From the NCBI RefSeq assembly GCF_000422885.1, contig NZ_KE383947.1, forward strand, positions 1-33,391: a stretch of DNA of 33,391 nucleotides. The letters run 5' to 3'. This stretch comes from Ottowia thiooxydans DSM 14619. Lineage in GTDB: Bacteria; Pseudomonadota; Gammaproteobacteria; Burkholderiales; Burkholderiaceae_C. Positions 24,801 through 33,391 of the stretch are shown piece after piece (the first letter of the stretch is position 1; every line of letters begins with the position of its first letter). Under the pieces are notes generated by a model that saw only the letters and a program-made list of their open reading frames with translations, had not been told where the DNA came from and did no database searches. The translations under genes were made by a program, and so were the position numbers.

Positions 24801-27800
24801 ATGAAGCGGGTCAGCATATTTAAGTGGTGGGCGTCACTGTTGTTGACGGCTTTGCTGAGCCTGGCTTTTCCAGCGCAGGCGCAACATACGCTGCTATGTG
24901 GCAACACTGATGCTTACTCCCTGGACATAGGCACCCTGCCGACGCAGAGCCTGCGTCACATCACCGTTGGCTCAGGCACCAATGTCGTGGTGGCGGACAT
25001 GGGTACGGGATGGAACGGGCTAGGCGTGTCTGTAGATGGCAGCAACAATGTCTACATGGTGAGCACGACCACTGGCGTGGTGCAAACTTACAACACTCTC
25101 TCGCCGGCATTTTCCACTTCTGCCGCCCCTGCCAGTCCCCCTGTAGCCCACGGTTCGTTCATTGCGGGCGGCGTTAATCCAGTTAACGGCAATTACTACT
25201 CTGCTGCTCCTATGGGAGGGGGCACGGGGACCGAATGGGCCTTGTATAGATATACCGGCGGCCCGGGAGCCCCGATACGAATCGGTACGATCACCACCGT
25301 AGGCGGCAACAACGGCGATCTGGCTTTCGACGCGCTCGGAAATCTCTACCTACTCTCCGGCAACCGAACTGGTACGCAGCCCAGGATCTATCGCATCAAC
25401 GCTTCGGCGGTGAATGCTGGAACCGGCGCGGCCTCACTTATGCCCGGCACGGCTATAACAGCAGCTATGGTGATGCCAGGTATTGCCGGAAACTTTGCCG
25501 GCATCGCTTTTGTCAACGGTCGTTTGATTGCACAGCTTGGGGATGGAGGGCCTCCACCTCCAACAAATACGACCTACACCGTCTATAACCCTACGACTGG
25601 TGCTCAGATCACCCTGGAAAACTTTACCAACCGCAATGGCGGTGATATGGCTAGTTGTCAGGGCGCCTATACCGTCAAGTTGCAGAAAAACTTGCCACAG
25701 GGAAGGGTTGCCGCCGCACACCAGTTTGGCCTGGCGATTACGACGACTCCACCCAGCGCGCTTACAAACAACACGACGACAACCGCAGGTGTCGTGCCAA
25801 ATGTTCAGCCACAGGTGGTAGGGCCGCTGCTGGGCTTGCCAGGAGGCACGTTCAACATTGCGGAAACCGCATCGGGAATGCCCAACCTGAGCAACTACGC
25901 GTCGAGCTGGATTTGTGTGGATGAAAGCAACGGCGGTATCGAGGTAGCACGTGGAAACGGCGCTACCGGCAGCTTCCAGATGCCAACTACGGTTGGAGGC
26001 GCAGATGTCGTTTGTACCTTCACCAATACGCCGCCAACTCTGCGCCTGCAAAAAGAGTTGCCCGTTGGCAGGCACCTACCCGGTGACCAGTTCACCTTGT
26101 CAATGTCAGGTACGGGAGCGCCTGCGTCAGCGGTCACCACCGGCAGTGGCTCCACGGCAACTGGTGTGCTGAACCACACCGCTGTCGCTGGCGGTACTGC
26201 ATACACGCTGTCGGAGACAGCCGCAGGCACTACGGCCTTGAGCAACTACACCACCTCATACGCTTGCACCAACGCAAATCCAACGGGGCAGACTCCTAGC
26301 GGGAATAATGTCACTACGTTCTCGATCACGCCGGTGGCGGGCGATGATTTAACCTGCACCTTCTCCAACGCTAGCAAGCCTCGCCTTACGATCCGCAAGA
26401 TCAGCGTGGCGGGTACCGGGGCGTTCAGCTTTTCGGGCTCAAATGGTTTCGGTCTTGAAACACTGACCACCTTGACCGAAGGTGTTGCCGTCACCGGCTC
26501 TACGCGTGTCTTGACTAGCGCAGGTGTATCGACAACGATACAGGAAACCACCGTACCGGCAGGTTATTCCCTCACGGACGTCACCTGTACCGGCATGGCC
26601 TCGGGCGGTACCGCCACGGCAAACCTTGGCACCGGGATCGTGACTTTGAATGCCGCGGCCACTGCCAGCGGGGCAGACATCCTGTGTACGTTCACCAATA
26701 CAAAGAGCCCGAGTTTGCGTCTCCAAAAGGCCTTGCCCAACGGCCGTTTGTTGATAGGAGATCAGTTCACGCTATCGATGGCTGGTCCCAACGCACCTGT
26801 CCCAGTGACCACGACGGGAGCAGGTACGACGGCCACCGGACTGTCGACGCTCGCGGTAGCTACCGCCAATACTGCATACACCCTTTCGGAGGCTGCTGCG
26901 AACACAACGGTACTGCCTAGCTACACCTCTACTTGGGCCTGTACCAACACGCGTGCTGGAGGGCAGACTCCCAGTGGAACCGGCAGCAGCTTCTCCATCA
27001 CGCCAGTGACGGGCGATGACCTGACGTGTACGTTTACCAACGCTATCAAGCCTCGTCTCACGATCCGCAAGATCAGCGTAGCTGGCGTCGGGCCGTTCAG
27101 TTTTTCTGGCAGTAATGGGGTCGTGAGCGAAACACTCACCACCCTGACGCAAGGGGTTGCCGTTACCGGACCCACGCGTAGCTTGGCCGCCGCAGGCGTA
27201 GCAACATCGATTGTGGAGGATGCAACACCAGGTTACTCGCTTACCGCCGCCACCTGTACCGGAATGGCATCGGGCGGTACCGCCACGGCAAACCTGGGCG
27301 CAGGGACCTTGGATTTGAATGCCGCAGCCACTGCCAGTGGGGCAGACATCCTGTGTACGTTCACCAATACAAAGAGTCCGAGTTTGCGTCTCCAAAAGGC
27401 CTTGCCCAATGGCCGCCTGTTGACAGGGGATCAGTTCACGCTATCGATGGCTGGTCCCAATGCACCTGCCCCAGTGACTACGACGGGAACTGGCACGACG
27501 GCCACCGAAGTGTCGACGCTCGCCGCAGCCACCGCCAATACTGCATACACCCTGTCAGAGGCTGCTGCGAACACAACGGTACTGCCTAACTACACCTCTA
27601 CTTGGGCCTGTACCAACACGCGTGCTGGAGGGCAGACTCCCAATGGAACCGGCAGCAGCTTCTCCATCACGCCAGTGACAGGCGATGACCTGACGTGTAC
27701 GTTTACCAACACGTTCGACCCCATCGTAACGATCAGCAAGAGCTCGAATCCAGCGAGCGGGCAAGTTGTGACGCCAGGGCAACTGGTGCAATACACGCTG

Positions 27801-30800
27801 ACGGTGAACGTCGCGAACGGTCCAACTCGCAGTCCTGTTGTACTCACTGACTTGCTGGATAGCCAACTGGCATTCAGCGCTATCGTGACCAACCCGGCGG
27901 GCTTTGTACGTAACCCTGCTACCAACAGTTTCACGCTTGCTGCTGGCGCCGCCAATGGCAGCCGCAGCATTACCTACAGCGCTATTGTGTCCAACACCGC
28001 GAGTGGCGCGGTCAGCAACTTCGTTAGCGCGACGGGTGGAGGTGACCCTGGTCGCCCTGATCCGTCCTGCGCTACGCCAACAGGTTGTCGAACTGCTCAT
28101 TCGATTGATCCAGTCGTAACGATTAGCAAGAGCTCCAACCCACCAAGCGGTCAGACCGTGACGCCAGGGCAACTGGTGCAATACACGTTGACGGTGAACG
28201 TCGCGAACGGTCCAACTCGCAGCCCCGTTGTACTCACCGACTTGCTGGACAGCCAACTGGCGTTCAGCGCTATCGTGACTAACCCGGCGGGCTTCGTACG
28301 TGACCCGGCTACCAACAGCTTTACGCTTGCTGCTGGCGCTGCCAACGGTAGTCGCAGCATCACCTATAGCGCTACTGTGTCCAATACGGCGAGTGGGGCG
28401 GTCAGCAACTTCGTCAGTGCGACGGGAGGAGGTGATCCTGGTCGTCCTGATCCAGTGTGCGCCACGCCTACGGGTTGCCGGACAACGAATCCGATCGATC
28501 CAGTCGTAACGATTAGCAAGAGCTCGAATCCAGCGAGCGGGCAAGTTGTGACGCCAGGGCAACTGGTGCAATACACGTTGACGGTGAACGTCGCGAATGG
28601 TCCAACTCGCAGTCCCGTTGTACTCACGGACTTGCTGGATAGCCAACTGACATTCAGCGCTATCGTGACCAACCCGGCAGGCTTTGTACGTGACCCGGCT
28701 ACCAACAGCTTTACGCTTCCTGTGGGTGCGGCCAACGGCAGTCGCAGCATTACCTACAGCGCCCTGGTCTCCAATACAGCCAGTGGCGCAGTGAGCAACT
28801 TCGTTAGTGCAACCGGGGGAGGTGACCCTGGTCGTCCTGATCCGTTGTGTGCAACGCCATCGGGTTGTCGGACTGCTCACTCGATTGACCCGGTAGTGAC
28901 GATCAGTAAGAGCTCCAACCCGCCAAGCGGGCAAGTTGTGACGCCAGGGCAGTTGGTGCAATATACATTGACGGTGAACGTCGCGAACGGTCCCACTCGC
29001 AGTCCCGTTGTACTCACCGACTTGCTGGATAGCCAACTGACGTTCAGTGCGATCGTGACCAACCCGGCAGGCTTTGTACGTGACCCCGCGACTAACAGTT
29101 TCACGCTTCCTGTAGGGGCCGCCAATGGCAACCGCAGCATCACCTATAGCGCTACTGTGTCCAATACGGCCAGTGGCGCTGTCAGTAACTTCGTCAGTGC
29201 GACGGGAGGAGGCGACCCTGGCAGACCTGATCCAGTGTGTGCAACACCATCGGGTTGTCGGACGGCTCATTCGATTGACCCGGTAGTGACGATTAGTAAG
29301 AGCTCTAACCCGGCAAGCGGTCAGGCCGTAACGCCAGGGCAATTAGTGCAATACACGCTGACGGTGAACGTCGCGAACGGTCCCACTCGCAGCCCCGTTG
29401 TACTCACGGACTTGCTGGATAGCCAACTGACGTTCAGCGCTATCGTGACCAATCCAGCTGGCTTTGTACGTGACCCCGCGACTAACAGTTTCACGCTTCC
29501 CGTGGGTGCAGCTAATGGCAGCCGCAGCATCACCTACAGCGCTACTGTGTCCAATACAGCCAGCGGTGCAGTCAGCAACTTCGTTAGTGCGACAGGAGGA
29601 GGTGATCCTGGCCGTCCTGATCCAGTGTGTGCAACACCATCGGGTTGCCGGACGGCTCACTCGATTGACCCGGTGGTGACTATCAGCAAGAGCTCGAATC
29701 CACCGAGCGGACAGACCGTAACGCCAGGCCAACTAGTGCAATACACGCTGACGGTGAACGTCGCGAACGGTCCAACTCGCAGCCCCGTTGTACTCACGGA
29801 CTTGCTGGATAGCCAACTGACGTTCAGCGCTATCGTGACCAATCCGGCGGGCTTTGTACGTGACCCCGCGACCAATAGTTTCACGCTTCCTGTTGGCGCA
29901 GCCAACGGCAGTCGCAGCATCACCTACAGCGCCTTGGTCTCCAATACGGCAAGTGGGGCGGTGAGCAACTTCGTCAGCGCGACGGGCGGAGGCGACCCTG
30001 GTCGCCCTGATCCAGTGTGTGCAACCCCATCGGGTTGCCGAACTGCTCATTCGATTGATCCGGTAGTGACGATCAGCAAGAGCTCCAACCCGGCAAGCGG
30101 TCAGACCGTGACGCCCGGGCAGTTGGTGCAATACACGTTGACGGTGAACGTCGCGAACGGTCCAACAAGAAGCCCAGTTGTGCTGGCTGATTTGTTAGAT
30201 AGCCAGTTGACGTTCAGCGCTATCGTGACCAACCCGGCGGGCTTTGTACGCGACCCCGCTACCAACACCTTCACGCTTCCTGTGGGCGCAGCCAACGGCA
30301 GTCGTAGCATCACCTACAGCGCTTTGGTCTCCAATACGGCGAGTGGGGCGGTCAGCAACTTCGTTAGTGCGACGGGAGGAGGTGATCCTGGTCGTCCGGA
30401 TCCAGTGTGTGCAACACCATCGGGTTGCCGGACAGCTCATTCGATTGACCCGGTGGTAACGATCAGTAAGAGCTCGAACCCGCCGAGTGGGCAGGCCGTG
30501 CTACCTGGTCAGTTGATCCAGTACACCTTGACGGTGAACGTTGCCAATGGCCCAACAAGAAGCCCAGTTGTGTTGAACGATTTGCTGGATAGCCAGTTGA
30601 CGTTCAGCGCCATCGTGACCAACCCGGCAGGTTTTGTACGTGACCCGGCTACCAACAGCTTTACGCTTGCTGCTGGCGCAGCTAATGGCAGTCGCAGTAT
30701 CACCTACAGCGCTACTGTGTCCAATACGGCGAGTGGGGCGGTCAGCAATTTCGTCAGCGCGACGGGCGGAGGTGATCCAGGCAGGCCTGATCCAGTGTGC

Positions 30801-33391
30801 GCAACCCCATCGGGTTGCCGGACGGCTCACTCGATTGATCCAGTAGTAACGATCAGCAAGAGCTCGAATCCAGCGAGCGGGCAAGTTGTGACACCAGGCC
30901 AACTGGTGCAATACACCTTGACCGTGAACGTGGCGAATGGCCCAACAAGAAGCCCAGTTGTGTTGAACGATCTGCTGGATAGCCAGTTGACGTTCAGCGC
31001 CATCGTGACTAACCCGGCAGGCTTTGTACGTGACCCCGCGACCAACAGTTTCACGCTTCCCGTGGGTGCGGCCAATGGCAGCCGCAGCATCACCTACAGC
31101 GCTTTGGTCTCCAATACGGCGAGTGGCGCGGTGAGCAACTTCGTCAGTGCAACGGGAGGAGGTGACCCAGGTCGTCCTGATCCAGTCTGCGCTACGCCTA
31201 CGGGTTGCCGGACGGCTCATTCGATTGATCCGGTGGTAACGATCAGTAAGACCTCCAACCCGCCGAGCGGGCAGACCGTGTTACCTGGCCAGTTGATCCA
31301 GTACACGCTGACGGTGAACGTCGCGAACGGTCCAACTCGCAGTCCCGTTGTGCTCACGGACTTGCTGGATAGCCAACTGACGTTTAGCGCTATCGTGACT
31401 AACCCGGCAGGCTTTGTACGTGATCCGGCTACCAACAGTTTCACGCTTCCTGTGGGCGCGGCCAATGGCAGTCGCAGCATCACCTACAGCGCCCTGGTCT
31501 CCAATACGGCGAGTGGTGCAGTGAGCAACTTCGTTAGTGCGACGGGCGGAGGTGATCCAGGCAGGCCTGATCCAGTGTGCGCAACACCATCCGGTTGCCG
31601 AACTGCTCACTCGATTGACCCGGCAGTGACGATCAGTAAGAGCTCTAACCCGGCAAGCGGTCAGACCGTGACGCCAGGGCAATTAGTGCAATACACGCTG
31701 ACGGTGAACGTAGCCAACGGTCCGACGAGAAGTCCAGTTGTGCTGGCCGACTTGCTGGATAGCCAGCTGACGTTTAGTGCCATCGTGACCAATCCAGCTG
31801 GCTTTGTACGCGACCCCGCGACCAACAGTTTCACGCTTCCCGTTGGCGCGGCCAATGGCAGTCGCAGCATCACCTACAGCGCCTTGGTCTCCAATACAGC
31901 CAGTGGTGCGGTGAGCAACTTCGTCAGTGCGACGGGCGGAGGTGACCCTGGCAGACCTGATCCAGTGTGTGCCACCCCATCGGGTTGCCGAACGGCTCAT
32001 TCGATTGATCCGGTCGTGACGATCAGCAAGAGCTCTAACCCGGCAAGCGGTCAGACCGTGACGCCAGGCCAACTGGTGCAATACACGCTGACGGTGAACG
32101 TGACCAATGGTCCAACTCGCACCCCCGTTGTACTCGCCGACCTGTTGGATGGCCAACTGACGTTCAGCGCTATCGTGACCAACCCGGCGGGTTTTGTACG
32201 CGACCCCGCTACCAACAGTTTCACGCTTGCTGCTGGCGCGGCCAATGGCAGTCGCAGCATCACCTACAGCGCTTTGGTCTCCAATACGGCGAGTGGCGCG
32301 GTGAGCAACTTCGTCAGTGCAACGGGAGGAGGTGATCCTGGTCGCCCTGATCCAGTGTGCGCCACCCCATCGGGTTGTCGAACTGCTCATTCAATTGATC
32401 CAGTGGTGACGATCAGTAAGAGCTCTAACCCGGCAAGCGGTCAGACCGTGACGCCAGGGCAACTGGTGCAATACACCTTGACGGTGAATGTGGCCAATGG
32501 TCCAACCCGCAGTCCGGTCGTGTTGAATGATTTGTTGGATAGTCAGTTGACGTTCAGCGCTATCGTGACCAACCCGGCGGGCTTTGTACGTGACCCGGCT
32601 ACCAACAGCTTTACGCTCCCTGTTGGCGCAGCTAATGGCAGTCGCAGCATCACCTACAGCGCCTTGGTCTCCAATACGGCCAGCGGTGCAGTGAGCAACT
32701 TCGTCAGTGCGACGGGCGGAGGTGACCCTGGTCGTCCTGATCCAGTATGTGCCACCCCATCGGGTTGCCGGACGGCTCATTCGATTGATCCGGTAGTAAC
32801 GATCAGCAAGAGCTCCAACCCGCCGAATGGTCAGACAGTGACGCCGGGGCAACTGGTGCAATACACGCTGACGGTGAACGTGACCAATGGCCCAACCCGC
32901 AGTCCGGTGGTGTTGAACGATTTGTTGGATAGTCAGTTGACGTTCAGCGCCATCGTGACCAACCCAGCGGGCTTTGTACGTGACCCGGCAACCAACAGCT
33001 TTACGCTCCCTGTTGGCGCCGCCAACGGCAGCCGCAGCATCACCTACAGCGCCTTGGTCTCCAATACGGCCAGCGGTGCGGTGAGCAACTTCGTTAGTGC
33101 GACGGGAGGAGGTGACCCTGGTCGTCCCGATCCAGTGTGCGCCACCCCATCGGGTTGCCGGACGGCTCATTCGATTGATCCGGTAGTGACGATCAGCAAG
33201 AGCTCCAACCCGCCAAGCGGTCAGACCGTGACGCCGGGGCAACTGGTGCAATACACCTTGACGGTGAACGTGGCCAATGGCCCAACCCGCAGTCCGGTGG
33301 TGTTGAACGATTTGCTGGATAGTCAATTGACATTCAGCGCTATCGTGACCAACCCGGCAGGCTTTGTACGTGACCCGGCTACCAACAGCTT
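24801..33391 (+). CDS. Giant exported DUF11-repeat surface protein (3' end beyond window)
   Basis: The frame opens at ATG 24801, 5 nt after GGAGGGA, and has no stop through the window edge: at least 2,863 residues. Order: signal peptide (1-27, ending FPAQA); a propeller-like region (about 28-288, with VSVDGSNNVYMV, LAFDALGNLYLLSG and GDMASC); six prealbumin/SpaA-like modules (about 290-973) alternating between an LRLQK..LP.GR...GDQFTLS type and a PRLTIRKISVAG type; then DUF11-type Ig-like repeats of 130 residues from residue 974 (VTISKSSNP, TPGQLVQYTLTV, SNFVSATGGGDPGRPDP). Each repeat has two Cys (CATPxGC), perhaps one disulfide. Such proteins are secreted and probably form long surface stalks or adhesins. 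The C-terminus, where a sorting signal or barrel would decide the anchoring, is not visible. Neighbouring IPTL-type proteins make that tail a reasonable guess. Confidence 0.88.
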   Translation, partial: MKRVSIFKWWASLLLTALLSLAFPAQAQHTLLCGNTDAYSLDIGTLPTQSLRHITVGSGTNVVVADMGTGWNGLGVSVDGSNNVYMVSTTTGVVQTYNTLSPAFSTSAAPASPPVAHGSFIAGGVNPVNGNYYSAAPMGGGTGTEWALYRYTGGPGAPIRIGTITTVGGNNGDLAFDALGNLYLLSGNRTGTQPRIYRINASAVNAGTGAASLMPGTAITAAMVMPGIAGNFAGIAFVNGRLIAQLGDGGPPPPTNTTYTVYNPTTGAQITLENFTNRNGGDMASCQGAYTVKLQKNLPQGRVAAAHQFGLAITTTPPSALTNNTTTTAGVVPNVQPQVVGPLLGLPGGTFNIAETASGMPNLSNYASSWICVDESNGGIEVARGNGATGSFQMPTTVGGADVVCTFTNTPPTLRLQKELPVGRHLPGDQFTLSMSGTGAPASAVTTGSGSTATGVLNHTAVAGGTAYTLSETAAGTTALSNYTTSYACTNANPTGQTPSGNNVTTFSITPVAGDDLTCTFSNASKPRLTIRKISVAGTGAFSFSGSNGFGLETLTTLTEGVAVTGSTRVLTSAGVSTTIQETTVPAGYSLTDVTCTGMASGGTATANLGTGIVTLNAAATASGADILCTFTNTKSPSLRLQKALPNGRLLIGDQFTLSMAGPNAPVPVTTTGAGTTATGLSTLAVATANTAYTLSEAAANTTVLPSYTSTWACTNTRAGGQTPSGTGSSFSITPVTGDDLTCTFTNAIKPRLTIRKISVAGVGPFSFSGSNGVVSETLTTLTQGVAVTGPTRSLAAAGVATSIVEDATPGYSLTAATCTGMASGGTATANLGAGTLDLNAAATASGADILCTFTNTKSPSLRLQKALPNGRLLTGDQFTLSMAGPNAPAPVTTTGTGTTATEVSTLAAATANTAYTLSEAAANTTVLPNYTSTWACTNTRAGGQTPNGTGSSFSITPVTGDDLTCTFTNTFDPIVTISKSSNPASGQVVTPGQLVQYTLTVNVANGPTRSPVVLTDLLDSQLAFSAIVTNPAGFVRNPATNSFTLAAGAANGSRSITYSAIVSNTASGAVSNFVSATGGGDPGRPDPSCATPTGCRTAHSIDPVVTISKSSNPPSGQTVTPGQLVQYTLTVNVANGPTRSPVVLTDLLDSQLAFSAIVTNPAGFVRDPATNSFTLAAGAANGSRSITYSATVSNTASGAVSNFVSATGGGDPGRPDPVCATPTGCRTTNPIDPVVTISKSSNPASGQVVTPGQLVQYTLTVNVANGPTRSPVVLTDLLDSQLTFSAIVTNPAGFVRDPATNSFTLPVGAANGSRSITYSALVSNTASGAVSNFVSATGGGDPGRPDPLCATPSGCRTAHSIDPVVTISKSSNPPSGQVVTPGQLVQYTLTVNVANGPTRSPVVLTDLLDSQLTFSAIVTNPAGFVRDPATNSFTLPVGAANGNRSITYSATVSNTASGAVSNFVSATGGGDPGRPDPVCATPSGCRTAHSIDPVVTISKSSNPASGQAVTPGQLVQYTLTVNVANGPTRSPVVLTDLLDSQLTFSAIVTNPAGFVRDPATNSFTLPVGAANGSRSITYSATVSNTASGAVSNFVSATGGGDPGRPDPVCATPSGCRTAHSIDPVVTISKSSNPPSGQTVTPGQLVQYTLTVNVANGPTRSPVVLTDLLDSQLTFSAIVTNPAGFVRDPATNSFTLPVGAANGSRSITYSALVSNTASGAVSNFVSATGGGDPGRPDPVCATPSGCRTAHSIDPVVTISKSSNPASGQTVTPGQLVQYTLTVNVANGPTRSPVVLADLLDSQLTFSAIVTNPAGFVRDPATNTFTLPVGAANGSRSITYSALVSNTASGAVSNFVSATGGGDPGRPDPVCATPSGCRTAHSIDPVVTISKSSNPPSGQAVLPGQLIQYTLTVNVANGPTRSPVVLNDLLDSQLTFSAIVTNPAGFVRDPATNSFTLAAGAANGSRSITYSATVSNTASGAVSNFVSATGGGDPGRPDPVCATPSGCRTAHSIDPVVTISKSSNPASGQVVTPGQLVQYTLTVNVANGPTRSPVVLNDLLDSQLTFSAIVTNPAGFVRDPATNSFTLPVGAANGSRSITYSALVSNTASGAVSNFVSATGGGDPGRPDPVCATPTGCRTAHSIDPVVTISKTSNPPSGQTVLPGQLIQYTLTVNVANGPTRSPVVLTDLLDSQLTFSAIVTNPAGFVRDPATNSFTLPVGAANGSRSITYSALVSNTASGAVSNFVSATGGGDPGRPDPVCATPSGCRTAHSIDPAVTISKSSNPASGQTVTPGQLVQYTLTVNVANGPTRSPVVLADLLDSQLTFSAIVTNPAGFVRDPATNSFTLPVGAANGSRSITYSALVSNTASGAVSNFVSATGGGDPGRPDPVCATPSGCRTAHSIDPVVTISKSSNPASGQTVTPGQLVQYTLTVNVTNGPTRTPVVLADLLDGQLTFSAIVTNPAGFVRDPATNSFTLAAGAANGSRSITYSALVSNTASGAVSNFVSATGGGDPGRPDPVCATPSGCRTAHSIDPVVTISKSSNPASGQTVTPGQLVQYTLTVNVANGPTRSPVVLNDLLDSQLTFSAIVTNPAGFVRDPATNSFTLPVGAANGSRSITYSALVSNTASGAVSNFVSATGGGDPGRPDPVCATPSGCRTAHSIDPVVTISKSSNPPNGQTVTPGQLVQYTLTVNVTNGPTRSPVVLNDLLDSQLTFSAIVTNPAGFVRDPATNSFTLPVGAANGSRSITYSALVSNTASGAVSNFVSATGGGDPGRPDPVCATPSGCRTAHSIDPVVTISKSSNPPSGQTVTPGQLVQYTLTVNVANGPTRSPVVLNDLLDSQLTFSAIVTNPAGFVRDPATNS
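26040..27716 (+). repeat. Alternating A/B prealbumin-like module duplications (about 669-675 bp period)
   Basis: A-type modules start at about 26040, 26712 and 27381, B-type modules at 26379 and about 27050. An older, more diverged A-like module starts near 25671. The second and third A modules, with their left flanks, are nearly identical at an offset of exactly 669 bp (for example 26661 versus 27330). The first A and second A are offset by 675 bp and more diverged. All offsets are multiples of three, preserving the frame. Confidence 0.8.
27720..33391 (+). repeat. Tandem 390-bp repeat array (14 full copies plus partial)
   Basis: Units begin at 27720 + 390n. The marker GGCTTTGTACG recurs at exact 390-bp steps from 27900 to 33360 (15 times; one copy reads GGCTTCGTACG), showing no insertion or deletion in any unit. 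Fourteen units are complete (27720-33179) and the fifteenth is cut by the window edge. Each encodes 130 residues of the DUF11 type. Differences between units are mostly at third codon positions, with a few shared amino-acid variants. Confidence 0.95.

Noticed and set aside
27555-29342. A 595-codon minus-strand frame, and others of 235, 239 and 311 codons, rich in Arg, Thr, Ala and His
   Set aside because: They lie antisense to the 390-bp array and repeat with the same period. Because the unit is a multiple of three, one stop-free antisense unit makes all of them stop-free. No signal, ribosome site or known domain is present.
27720-33391. CRISPR array
   Set aside because: The repeat unit is 390 bp, coding and contiguous, with no spacers between copies.

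Overview
This window looks like chromosome of a betaproteobacterium of the order Burkholderiales, most likely near the Comamonadaceae. The evidence is a compact mltG-tmk-holB-pilZ-tatD-ankyrin gene run with a divergent ygfZ, a beta-type Tex protein, GC-rich genes with GTG and TTG starts, and extragenic palindromes of the CCCTCTCCC/GGGAGAGGG kind. The taxonomic placement is inference from gene content and order; no rRNA or tRNA gene is present.

Layout. 1-551: the 3' end of an IS5-like insertion sequence, then repeat-rich extragenic DNA. 600-3852: tex and a glutathione S-transferase-like gene, separated by a 177-bp MITE-like element whose ends resemble the IS end at the left edge. 4063-9273: a cluster of three exported proteins, each with a sorting signal of the IPTL-CTERM/exosortase-H kind. 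In the first the signal lies near the N-terminus ('midcut' architecture), and that gene also seems to be frameshifted at its 3' end. 9411-11011: a CadR/PbrR-like MerR regulator translationally coupled to a patatin-like lipase. 11074-12233 (minus): a J-domain-like protein that has lost its last 63 residues to an apparent one-base frameshift. 12331-14232: an HSL-family esterase and a thioesterase-GNAT fusion. 14254-19726: ygfZ, then the tightly packed operon mltG-tmk-holB-pilZ-tatD-ankyrin. 19727-20058: two copies of an extragenic palindromic element. 20059-21647 (minus): an Sfp-type phosphopantetheinyl transferase coupled to a metallophosphoesterase.

21858-33391 holds the most unusual content. 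The first gene (21858-24137) encodes an autotransporter-like passenger with an autochaperone-like segment, but it ends in an IPTL-type sorting tail instead of an outer-membrane beta-barrel. The second starts at 24801 and stays open through the right edge, giving at least 2,863 residues. It has a signal peptide, a propeller-like N-terminal region, six alternating prealbumin-like modules, and then 14 complete copies plus part of a fifteenth of an exactly 390-bp (130-residue) DUF11-type repeat. Long minus-strand frames across this array are by-products of the repeat and are not annotated as genes.

Taken together, a core of cell-envelope, replication and pilus genes is flanked on both sides by genes for large exported surface proteins that probably share one sorting route. 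No exosortase gene is visible in the window, so the enzyme would have to be encoded elsewhere.
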